A stretch of DNA of 64,000 nt, from contig NC_049982.1 in the NCBI RefSeq assembly GCF_000003815.2, positions 11,223,282 to 11,287,281 on the forward strand, read 5' to 3'. How positions within the stretch are numbered: the first letter of the stretch is position 1; each line of letters starts with the position of its first letter. Positions 11,601 through 21,031 of this stretch are shown here, piece after piece. The notes under the pieces are model-generated. The model ran no database searches, had not been told where the DNA came from, and saw nothing but the letters and a program-made list of their open reading frames with translations. The DNA is from Branchiostoma floridae (lineage: Eukaryota; Chordata; Leptocardii; Amphioxiformes; Branchiostomatidae). A program made the translations under genes and the position numbers.

Positions 11601-13015
11601 ATATTGACACACCAACGAATGACATATGATGATTGCTTTCTGTCTGTACGTGGAAAGTTAACGTGCTGTTTTATCTTTGCACAGCCCAACAACCTCTCCA
11701 TCACCAACGATGGCACCTCCTTCCCAAGGTTCTTCCTCCGTGGCAACTCCAAAGTCGCCTGTTTCAGCTTCTACAATTGTAGGACAAACAGGCCCGTGTG
11801 TTGGCCCATCGGGCGTCACGGTACAGAATGTAAAAGACTCTCGTGCTGAGGTTAAATGGGCCCATGGTGGAAGTCCGGATCTGACAGGATTCGCTATTCA
11901 ATACAAACCCATAGGAGAGAACTCATGGAGCACAACACAACAGGTTCATTTGACCAGCCGTTCCTACCGCATATGGGACCTTCTCCCTAATACCCCCTAC
12001 ATAGCCTGCGTGATTGTTTTCTGCAATGATGTCAAGCTCATGGAACCAGAAGTATCCCATTGTCAGCATTTCACAACGGGAAAGGCAGCGCCTGTGTCAC
12101 AAACAGCAGCCGGTGGGCTGCCACAAGCAGCAGTTGTGGGCCTGGCCGTCGGAGTGCCCCTGTCACTCATCATCCTGGGGCTGGTGGGCGTCATCTTCCT
12201 GAAGATGAAAGGACGCTCCTCTCCCAGTCACGTGGACGGACGCGCGGCCGATCAACCTCACCAACAGGTATTTTCATATGTTGTGTTTTAGTACAGTTTC
12301 CGTAGTTTCCGGTAATGACAACTTTAGTCTCTGACGTATCCACTCTTGGGTTTATGTGTAGTTTGCGGCCCAAGGCGTCAACTTGTCAACCCAACAAAAT
12401 TACTGTCAGGCGCGGTTTTAAAGCCCGACGCGTTTTAAAACTATGATCGACCAGACGCCAGCCAAACCAAGCAGACACAACGTGAAGCAATATTATCGGG
12501 TTAGAAATTCGACTTCTTGGGCCGCAAACTACAGCTATGCCGCCGGGGCAGGTAGACGACGTCGGAGATCGTCAACGCAGGTAACGTTAACTTTACCGGG
12601 TTAGAAAGTGAGAAAGTGGGCATCTTCGGCCATAAACTACACACAACCCCATTGTTGTCCTGCTGGGCCAACCGTGTTCAGCTGGCCGCTAACGCGTGGC
12701 CGTGTCACACTGCAGGACGGGCCGGCCGACTCAGCGGAAGCTCACCGTGATGCCACAGTCGATCCTCCATACAACAAAATCAACGACGATCGGCGCCCAA
12801 GTCAGGAGAACCCCTACATGAACCCCGAGCCCCTGACAGGACGAGGAGCCTCCAGCATAACAAGTTGCTATCTTGAGTTACCTGGTGTGAACAACACTCA
12901 AGAATCAATTGCGATGACCGACAACGTCTACAACAAAGTCAATGATACCGGCTCTGAACAAGAACCAAGTGCGTCGCAGGACGAGGACAATGTTTATATC
13001 AGTATCGTCGGCTAG
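5680..13015 (+). CDS. LRR-FN3 single-pass receptor with ITIM-type tyrosine tail (11 exons)
   Basis: Exons: 5680-6645, 6774-6860, 7405-7516, 8305-8471, 9038-9170, 9760-9883, 10187-10287, 10553-10654, 11016-11163, 11685-12267, 12716-13015. Phases agree throughout and the sum is 940 codons plus TAG. The start at 5680 has a strong Kozak context (CCACCATGG). A pyrimidine tract ending in CAG just before it suggests an upstream UTR exon. Residues 1-24 form a signal peptide. Residues 27-40 are an LRRNT cysteine cluster, followed by about 20 LRRs. An LRRCT (WFTCNCDVLDL...W, then C-x(n)-TCP) covers about 570-630. Then come a Thr/Pro linker, an FN3 domain (about 688-778), a membrane helix (795-818) and a cytosolic tail. 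Tail tyrosines are PPYNKI (860), NPYMNP (875), SCYLEL (893, ITIM consensus), NVYNKV (913) and NVYISI (935). It is a cell-surface recognition or adhesion receptor by architecture. The ligand is unknown and I assign no orthologue. Confidence 0.85.
7606..7650. repeat. Perfect 14-bp-arm hairpin in a receptor intron
   Basis: The arm CAAACCTTACATAC at 7606-7619 is exactly inverted at 7637-7650, leaving a 17-nt loop. It sits in the intron after the third receptor exon. It may be the remnant of a small foldback element. Confidence 0.5.
8484..8690. mobile_element. hAT-like MITE inserted at a splice donor of the receptor gene
   Basis: The terminal inverted repeats are TTCTCCAAGTAGAGGTTGG on the left and the inverse of TTCTCCAATCAGAGGTTGG on the right, both continuing into a GCGGA stretch. 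The sequence TAAGTAACCCA occurs on both sides (8473-8483 and 8690-8700), consistent with a target-site duplication of about 8 bp plus chance extension. No coding sequence is present. The left target copy overlaps the donor GTAAGTAACC of receptor exon 4, so the insertion happened inside the 5' splice site region and left the exon-proximal donor intact. Confidence 0.65.
9428..9634. mobile_element. Foldback MITE in a receptor intron
   Basis: The left end (CTAATACCCCCCTCACATTA, then GGCGAAAATCGATCGAA) is mirrored at the right end by TTCGATCGATTTTCGCC followed by TAATGTGTG, a G-run and TATTAG. Inner arms around CTCTGCGA and GAGGCATGAC also pair. The polyC/polyG stretches belong to the arms. A further inverted pair (CTCCCTCCTCAA near 9388, TTGAGGAGGGAG near 9689) may mark an outer, older boundary. 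Confidence 0.6.
10738..10905 (+). repeat. Fragment of a dispersed repeat family (ATAACTCAAGAAC type)
   Basis: It contains the family signatures ATAACTCAAGAAC, then TGTTTGGACTCCCTAGC and GGAACTGCAG in the same order as the longer copies at 29.7-30.7 kb and 46.1-47.2 kb. It lies in the intron before the LRRCT exon of the receptor gene. It is a truncated, non-coding copy. Confidence 0.5.
12357..12533. mobile_element. 177-bp foldback element in the last receptor intron
   Basis: The left end TGTAGTTTGCGGCCCAAG is exactly inverted at the right end, and the inverted similarity continues inward for about 36 bp to AACCC/GGGTT. A third, diverged half copy (GGGTTAGAAA...GGCCATAAACTACAC) follows at about 12598-12645, so the intron holds one foldback plus a tandem half. 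No coding capacity. Confidence 0.6.
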
Positions 13016-14012
13016 TGAGGAGCTCTTGTAGATGCTTACTTGATATCGATATGAAAAAAAAATCTTTATGATCTTTATGGTTCTCTGATCTGTTATGGGG
13101 AGAACCGGCGCTTGCTTCATGCCAATAATACTATTATATATATAATAATAATATTATCTAGCATCGTGCCATGTAATGCTGATAAAGGCAACATTGAAAA
13201 TGATTTGGTGTCTCAATATGTATGCATAAATCTTGAAGATTAGCATAAACATTATGTCATATTTGATGGAATTCTTTTGATCTATTTTTGGCTCAAAGTT
13301 GGTCATCATACAACGGACACAATGGGCTACAATTTACACGACACTGTATATTAAGGTTTTCTTTGAAACAAATGCATTCTGAGTAATACACACTTATCCA
13401 TGGAAAAGTAACTTGTAGTTTAATTGGTCTAACTTTGTAATGGTACATAAGAGATATATTGTAAATTCCGACCATTTCACAATGTTATGTTGCTAAGGTG
13501 AAATAACTGGTCTGCTTTCTGTTTCATGGACATATTTTACGACATGGCATGGATTAACAGAGTACTGAACACCAATCAGTACGGCGATAATTTGCAACTT
13601 ACTGTTGTAAATGCCGAGGAAACCTACAATGTTTGCGAAAAATGCAGAAAATGTGATCTTAAGATTATCATTGCCTCGTTCAATCAAGGACGTTCTATCA
13701 AACGTCCTTGGTTCAATACAATGACGTCAACGGCCAACACATAACGATGTTCGCCATGTGGTAGGGTGTGTACTGGGACTGTACTTTGCGTCACACTATG
13801 TGCCTTTACCTTTAAATTCCCTTTTCCTTTTTTGGTAATCTTTTTAAAGAACTGCTAGACTCATTGTTTGTTAACGTTGGTATCTCATAAACATATACTA
13901 GTAGTTTTAGACTTCACATCTATAGTACTTCACTGAAGTTTTAGACTCCATTATCCTAGAGTATCTCCATTTAAATGTTAACTAGTTAAGTATTGTCAAG
14001 TATTGTGGATTC
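13016..14012. other. Receptor 3' UTR and intergenic sequence up to the assembly gap
   Basis: The 3' UTR starts here. It is AT-rich, with an ATATATAATAATAATATTAT stretch near 13137, but no AATAAA was found. A perfect 10-bp-arm hairpin (CAAGGACGTT / AACGTCCTTG) lies at 13685-13710, and a TGACGTCA palindrome follows at 13722-13729. No convincing coding exon is seen. Confidence 0.5.
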
Positions 14013-14112
14013 NNNNNNNNNNNNNNNNNNNNNNNNNNNNNNNNNNNNNNNNNNNNNNNNNNNNNNNNNNNNNNNNNNNNNNNNNNNNNNNNNNNNNNNN
14101 NNNNNNNNNNNN
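14013..14112. other. Assembly gap of exactly 100 N
   Basis: This is a run of 100 Ns, the conventional placeholder for a gap of unknown size. It removes the 5' side of the adjoining LINE, so distances and exon content between the receptor gene and the LINE are unknown. Confidence 0.99.
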
Positions 14113-14184
14113 TTAGATACTAGATACTTCTATCAACAGATATGAAAACATTTCCCAGGCGAGAAGCAAAGTTTTGGTGCCTGG

Positions 14185-15288
14185 AACGTTCACGGTTTAG
14201 GTTCCAAATTAGAGGATATGGATTTTGTGTCTTATGTAAACAAGTTTGACTTCTTCTCGCTCCTAGAAACCTGGAGCACAGACAACACAAAAATTAACAT
14301 TCCTGGCTATAGTCATTTCCACCAATGCAGACAAAAACACAAGCGAGCAAAACGCTCATCGGGGGGTATAATCTTTTTCTACAAGAGTGAGTACAGAAAC
14401 TACGTTAAGAAAGCACAATCCAAATCTACAGATGTTCTCTGGGTACAGATAGACCGAAAGCTACTGGGTCTACCAAAAGACTTGTTCATTTGCTCGGCAT
14501 ATATTAGTCCCAGTGCATCAACCACCCACAAATACGCAGAAAATCATACATTAGAAATCCTAGAAAGCGAAATATCTAGATATAGTTCAGACGGATTTAT
14601 TCTACTTGGCGGCGACTTAAACGCTCGTCTTGGCGATTTACGCGATTATGTAGATGATAGCACTCCCGACGATTGTAATCCAGACAGCTTCCCTTACTCC
14701 TCAGATAGACAACACATGGATAAGGCTCCTCCGAACAAATTCGGCAGACATATCGCTGACCTATGTGTTCAAGCTAGCCTAAGAGTTCTAAACGGGAGGG
14801 TAGCTGGGGATTTACAGGGGAAATTTACCTGCCACCAACCGCGTGGAAGCAGCACAGTTGACTACATAATTTGCAGCCAGTCCCTAATCCCACATATCTT
14901 ATCGTTTCACATAAAGCCATTAACGTTATTCTCTGATCACTGCATGGTTTGGGCTTTAATCCAGTCAAAATCAACAAATCACCCCTGCCAAGAAAGCCAG
15001 AAAATATCAAAAACAAAACCTCTCCCCAAACAGTATCATTGGAACGATAAATCAGCCCAGAAGTTCCTTTCTTCTCTCGGTCAGTCTCATTTTGTCGATA
15101 GACTACATTTTCTTTGTTCTAATGTTCCAAACAACATTAACAGCACTTTGGAAATTGATAATTATGTGTCTGAGTTTGGTTCCATTTTGAGAGAAGCAGG
15201 TGATCAGTCGCTGTGTTTGAAAAGGGTAAGGAAACGCCCACGTAAAAGACAAACAAGAAATGGTTTGACAAAACCTGCATGGAAATGA
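14185..15288 (+). pseudogene. LINE endonuclease (EEP) domain segment, broken by a frameshift at its end
   Basis: This segment of the LINE open frame covers the endonuclease/exonuclease/phosphatase fold. The metal-binding and catalytic signatures (N in NVHGL, E in LLETW, D and N in GGDLN, D in STVDY, DH in LFSDH) are all present, so decay is recent. The frame ends at 15288 because of a one-base shift in the K/R-rich linker. The first in-frame ATG is 14218, inside the domain, and an in-frame TGA lies upstream at about 14143. The true start is therefore lost or in the gap. Confidence 0.8.
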
Positions 15289-17669
15289 AAAGGGAAGTGA
15301 AAAACGTAGCATCTTTACTGGAAAAAAATCCTTCGAATCCAGACATAAGGGGTAGATCCTTCAAAAGTAAAAAAGAATATAAGAAATTGTTAAAAAAGAA
15401 AAAACGAGATTTCCACCAACAAATCATGGATCAATTGTCTTCACTAAGGGAAAGAAACCCGAGTGCATTCTGGAATTTGATAAATAAACTGAAACCAGGA
15501 AAGTCAAATGACGATAACCAGATCACAGAAGAGGAATGGGTAAATCACTTCAAGAATCTTGACAAATTTCCTGATAGCTCTACAGACAACGGCCCTCCCA
15601 GTGAAAACGCTCAAACAGACTTTTCGACCACCACCCCAAATTCGTCAGAACTAGACTCCGCAATTACTTCAGAAGAATTGGACACCGCAATTTCAAAACT
15701 GAAAAACAACAAGTCAAGCGGCAATGACAAAATTTTGAATGAAATGCTAAAATCTGGTAAAATGTTGCTTAAAGAACCTATACTCCACTTGTTTAATACT
15801 TGCTTACAAAATGGTCACTTCCCGCAAGAATGGTCAGTAAGTCATATTGTCCCTATCCACAAGTCAGGAGACACCTCCCTGCCAGATAACTACAGAGGGA
15901 TTTCTATAATCAGTTGTTTAGGGAAATTATTTTCCTCCATTCTAAATTCACGCCTTGTCAAATACGCAGAACACAATAACCTCTTTCAGCCACACCAAGC
16001 AGGCTTCTGACAAAACTTTAGAACTACCGATAATCTGTTTGTCTTAAGTACACTAGTTAGCAAATACCTAAACAAAAACCGTCAACTTTACGCTTGTTTC
16101 ATTGATTTTAGCAAGGCATTTGATTCCGTTTGGAGAAACGGCCTCTTATTTAAATTGAGTAAACTCGGTATTGGTGGTAAATTTCTAAAAGTAATAGAAG
16201 GCATGTATTCAAAGACTATAAACTGCGTTAAATATAAAAATGGATTGACTGAATCTTTTGTTACTAACTGCGGGGTGAGACAAGGGTGTAATTTAAGCCC
16301 TACATTATTTAACCTTTTTCTTAGCGATATTGTATCCCAATTTGACGGTGCTCCTTGTAATCCTCCATTTATGTACAACAAAACTGTCCCTTGCTTGTTG
16401 TATGCTGACGATTTGGTAATTTTTTCTGAGTCCAAACAAGGATTACAGCATTCCTTGAACAATCTGGAAAATTATTGTGCACTTTGGAAATTAAAAGTAA
16501 ATCTTAGGAAAACAAAAATTATTGTATTTACAAAGGGCGGCAGTCTACCTAAAAACTGTTCTCTCCTGTTTGACAATTGTGAAGTAGAAATTGTTACTCG
16601 TTATACTTATCTCGGTATCATAGTGAGCGCAGCTGGCACGTTTAAAGCTAACAACAAATACCTGAGTGGCAAAGGTCTGAAGGCTTTATTCGGAATAAAA
16701 CAATCTTTAGATAAAGCCACCGCCCCATTACCAGTTAGAAACAAACTTTTCGATGCATGTGTCAAACCTATTCTTTATGGCTCAGAAATCTGGGGCGCAT
16801 TAAAAAGCCCTAAAACCTGTCCCATTGAATCTGTTCACCTTAAATTCTGCAAACAAGCACTAAATGTCCCCAGATCAGCATCTAACCTTGCCACAAGAGC
16901 GGAATTAGGGAGGTACCCCATTCAACTGGAAGCCTCCCTGAACGCTATCAAACACTTTCTAAGAATCCGTCAAAACGTGCCAGCTGACAGTCTACAAGCC
17001 GACGCCCTATCTTGTCAATTACAACTAGATGCAAATGGAAACAAGTGCTGGGCGTCCGGTGTTCGTAAGATACTGGAGGAATGCGGTTTTGCCTACATAT
17101 GGAGATCTCAGTTACCTCTAGGAACAAACCTTTCACGTATAACCAACGCCATCAGCCAACGATTAAAGGATATTTACATTCAAATATTTAAAGCCGAAAT
17201 ACACAACAACAACCGGGAAAAATCTTTCGGTAACAAATTACGGACCTATAGATTATTCAAGCCTATTTATAAAGAAGAAGAATATCTGATGGTGAGCAAC
17301 ATACAACACAGAGTGGCTGTAACTAAACTCCGGATTAGTTGCCACAAGTTACATATCGAAACTGGAAGGCACAACCGCACTCCTCTGCAGCATAGAGTCT
17401 GTCAATTTTGTGATCTACAACAGGTAGAAGATGAACAGCATTTTATCTTACACTGTAAATTGTACCATGAGGAACGAATTGCGCTTTATGAACATATCAG
17501 AAAAGAGTTCCCATATTTCAAACATCTTAATGCAACGGATAAATTTCTATTTTTGATGCGCCTAGATAAACCATGTATATCAAACACTATATGTTCTTAT
17601 ATCTACACCTGTACAAAGAAGCGAGAAGATGTCGACCATCCTGTTAGCCTAGTACCTTCAATTAGTTAA
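15279..17669 (+). pseudogene. LINE reverse transcriptase and C-terminal zinc-type segment with one nonsense codon
   Basis: This is one continuous frame apart from TGA at 16008-16010. The linker at the start is lysine-rich, the palm motifs include the catalytic FIDFSKAFDS and YADD aspartates, and the thumb follows. The C-terminal cysteine/histidine motif resembles that of CR1/Jockey-type elements. The nonsense codon falls in the reverse-transcriptase motif that normally reads QAGFR, consistent with a CpG transition. There is no host function. Confidence 0.85.
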
Positions 17670-18075
17670 ATTGTTTCTTGTTGTCTCTGCATATGTCTGT
17701 TATGTCTGTTATGTCTGTTATCAGTGACCTGTACCTAGCCCGTCGAGGCATGAATGTACAATAAAGATCTTTCAATTAATTAATTAATAATTACCAGCAT
17801 ACCCAGGGAATGGGCATAAATGGTTGCTCACAGATAGTATCTTTCAGGAAGTGAAAAAACGTCCACAGGAAAGTAGATTGAAGAAGCAAATAATACTTAG
17901 TCTACCAGACGTTCTTAAGATCCCTTTTCTTTTGGAATTAAATCGGAAATCTTATGATATTTATGTCGGACAGCCACGTAATATCCGACACTCCAAGCCC
18001 CGACGGTAGGTCCACCACACTTGTACCTTGTACAAACGCATTTAGCATGTTACCACTACATTTCTATCATTTCAG

Positions 18076-18171
18076 GATATTGGTCTTCACCATCTGCACC
18101 AGCCCCCACTCCCATCGCCTCCTGTGACCAATGGTGGGCATGCTAACCCGGCTTACATGTACACTGGGTGA
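18076..18171 (+). CDS. Candidate terminal exon encoding a short tail ending in NPAYMYTG
   Basis: A pyrimidine-rich acceptor ending TTTCAG precedes an open phase-0 segment of 31 codons and TGA. It reads DIGLHHLHQPPLPSPPVTNG, then GHANPAYMYTG. NPAY matches the NPxY PTB/endocytic motif, and the segment resembles a cytosolic receptor tail. Receptor exon 10 ends in phase 0 at 12267, so alternative splicing across the LINE is possible in principle. It could equally belong to a gene hidden by the gap. The other two frames stop early. It is unproven. Confidence 0.3.
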   Translation, partial: DIGLHHLHQPPLPSPPVTNGGHANPAYMYTG

Positions 18172-19026
18172 AGCTGAGCTCGCGTGGAGACCAGGCTCCA
18201 TAACCACTGTAACGTTAATTACTAGAGGTCATGTTTAATAGGTCCAGCCATTTACATGGACTCGTAAATATAATCATGATAAGTATTGTATTACTAATCA
18301 GTAGTATCTTTGACCAGCACTACCAATATTTGGGCCATCAAATCGAACCCCAACCCAATCAAGTATTTACGTCAAGATATGTAACAAGTTATGATAAAGC
18401 ATTTCATTATGGTGGTGGGAATAATATATTATGTATTACATTATATATATAACAGATACTGTATAGTTCATGCTAAAGTGTAGTTTATAAACATGACAAA
18501 ATCCTGCCTGTGATTAGATCTAGCATAATTATGGCCATAGAATATTGAATGGTCTTGTAGCAAACAAATCTTATGGCCCAGAAATTTGTCTTCCATACAA
18601 ACATTTTATAACTTACTGTACATTATTTATTACGTACATGTATATTGTAAGCAAGGAATGGAAAACAACATACCATCCACAGATTTATTCTCTAAGGAAA
18701 ACATTACCATCCACAATTTCATCATCTTATTGTTAGTACACAAATATTGAACAATATTTCGACATAAACTGTACATATACACTCTCTAAGAACTATAAAA
18801 TTTTCACATACCCTCTAGATCTGTTGTTACTCTTACAATCAAAATATGGCAACCCATCTTCTTTCATACGCAATAAACTTTGTACAATTTTGATTCTACT
18901 AAAATATTTCTTGCTGTGTGTGCAACTTATGAATGCACCAGATGCTACCTTCCTCTGCAATTTCCCCAAGCACCATCAATATATTTCACCTCCATGGTTT
19001 TTAGACAGTTAAACTATCTTCCCTAG

Positions 19027-19166
19027 AGTACCCCAGGGAGCTCATGGACCTACAGCACCTGAGGGACAAATGGGACAAAGACCTCTCTATTACAGCTAAT
19101 GTTTGCTGGATCCTCTGCCAGATAGACTCTACACACCAGGTCCTCGTGTACATGCGTAGAGCTTAA
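19027..19166 (+). CDS. Candidate last exon of an unidentified + strand gene
   Basis: Acceptor CTTCCCTAG is followed by 2 nt completing a codon and 45 further codons before TAA. They read YPRELMDLQHLRDKWDKD, LSITANVCWILCQIDSTH and QVLVYMRRA. Composition and codon use look coding, unlike the AT-rich surroundings, and the reading would need a phase-1 upstream exon. No such exon was found between the LINE and here, so upstream exons may be in or left of the assembly gap. AATAAA occurs at about 20157 and 20386 on the same strand. I do not recognise the protein. Confidence 0.4.
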
Positions 19167-21031
19167 TATCAACAATTCACAATTCATTGGTCTTGAGTAT
19201 ATACGTTAAGTGTGGGAACCTAACAAAATGTTTCATCCTGTAACATGTACATGGAAACTTGTGCAGTGTACAAATATATGGCAGTGATATCATCGCAAAA
19301 CGCCTGGGCAACGACGTTGGACCCTCTGCATGAGAGAATGTGATAGACAAGAATCTCTGGTGAAAATCTAGAATTACTCATTCAAATCATGACTGGACAA
19401 ACCCTGAAAAACCCATAACCACATGGTCTTTTTCAATATGAAAAAAGGAAAAAAAATGTCACTATCATTCAACATCAAAATCATGCATAAACTTGATACA
19501 AATAATACAATTTCAACAATTTACAACAATTATATACTATTCACATTTGTTTAAATTTTCCATACATAAACACATTTGCACAAAACAATCTGTCTGAAGA
19601 CTCTGAAATGCTTCTGCAGATGGCACAATTTTTATCTTAACACCTACATTTGTATCTCTTCTTAAGTTAATGACATGCCACCCTACTGGTCTAAACCCAC
19701 ACCTCAGAGTCTAAGTGTTTCAGTCAAGTTCTTAGTCTAGCATATCTGTCAATTACGTAAAACATGTCACATTTGTGATTGCTTCTATGATTTTTTAGTG
19801 TTGAATGTTTAAATGAGTCTCTTCAAAATCATCCACCACAGCATTTCTTAACATGTACACCCGACCATTTTAGTTGAGCTCATCTCTTAAAATCAACATG
19901 CTGGTATTTTACATGCTCCATACCTGCTGATGCCATATTACATTACATGTAATTTGATCCCAAATTCTTGGAAGGACTTGTATCTATAATTACAAGTGAA
20001 TACTGATATCTACAATCTATTTCAATAGCTGAAGTACCTGAACAATGACCAAATGACAATGATCATAAAAACCATGCACCAAGACTCAATTGCCAATGAA
20101 GCCCAAAATACAGGCCCAGAAACAAGCTTGTGGTTGCGAAAATTGTGCTTTATCAGAATAAATATTTAGGATTTGTACAGGTCTAGCCAGTGTCAGATGA
20201 ACCACACATCCTGTCTAGGTCTGAGCTTCTCCTTATGTCTTTCATATTTGTACCCTGCAACTCCTTCTTACTGTTTAAAATCATATCTTTGTCAAGTCAA
20301 CTTGTTGAAGCTTGATAGGATAAAATCAGTTGTGTTTCAACATTGAAGAAAAACCAACACAAACAACTTCACGACTTCCTTGTGAATAAATTAAATCCAG
20401 ACGACGGCCTTTACGACAGCAGTTTTTACAGTGCAAGCTGTATGGCTGATGAAGGTCAAAGTAGCAAATTTACTTTAAATTAGCCTAATATACAAGATAC
20501 TGTAATGTATTACACTGTTGGGCATTGTACCTGTACATGATGAAGCTTTTAAATTAGCTATCCTCACTACTGCATAATATCTGATAAAATATCACTGATT
20601 TTTTTATACCATACTCCCTATAGTAAACTGTGAAAGAATCTAAAAATGTACAATGTCATGTATGTTGGGCCATGATAATTATCAACATTACCTTTGATGG
20701 TACCACTTTCATTCCTTTAGCAGAATGGATCCTTTTCGTTCTTAATCCGCTTTAAGATATGTATATCTCCATCCATTTATTCTAAAAGTTAGATACTCTG
20801 TCGCGCATAACAATTTGGAAGTTCTATATCTTATTTTGTTGTATATTTCTCTTTCAGTATAAAAATTTCTACAAATCGTCATGATTTTTTGTGTGTCTTT
20901 CATAATTCCTTTCTTATTCATCCTGGAAGATAAAAGTTTTCCATTCTGAAGTTGACACTGCATCATCAAGCAAGTCCTGACAGAGCTCCACTTTCCAAAG
21001 TTTCATATGGCTTTTAACCACGATGTCTTCG
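19167..21031. other. Convergent 3' region between the orphan exon and BMAL
   Basis: AT-rich sequence without coding signal. The 3' UTR of BMAL (- strand) begins at 21031 and runs leftward. A TTTATT at 20776-20781 gives an AATAAA on the - strand 251 nt after the BMAL stop and is a candidate polyadenylation signal. Nothing else is supportable. Confidence 0.4.

Larger units (their letters stand above)
14113..17795 (+). mobile_element. Inactive non-LTR retrotransposon (endonuclease + reverse transcriptase LINE)
   Basis: The frame around 14185-15288 is an apurinic-type endonuclease domain with NVHGLGS, LLETW, GGDLNAR, STVDYI and LFSDHC, all expected catalytic motifs. A frameshift near 15235-15262 moves the reading to the frame of 15279-17669. 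That frame carries the reverse transcriptase: LPDNYRGISII, QAGF, FIDFSKAFDSV, GVRQGCNLSPTLFN and YADDLVIF. A C-terminal Cys/His patch follows (CQFC...H..HC). A TGA at 16008-16010 directly after QAGF interrupts the frame, probably CGA to TGA. The 3' end has three ATGTCTGTT repeats, AATAAAG and an AATTAATTAATT tail. The family is of the CR1/L2/Jockey general type; the clade cannot be resolved by eye. At least two lesions make it non-autonomous. Confidence 0.9.

Noticed and set aside
17824-18009. Open + strand frame with an acceptor-like CTTTCAG at 17848 and a possible donor CGACG|GTAGGT
   Set aside because: The phase does not lead sensibly into the next candidate exon at 18076, and it directly follows the LINE tail. 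Too weak to call.
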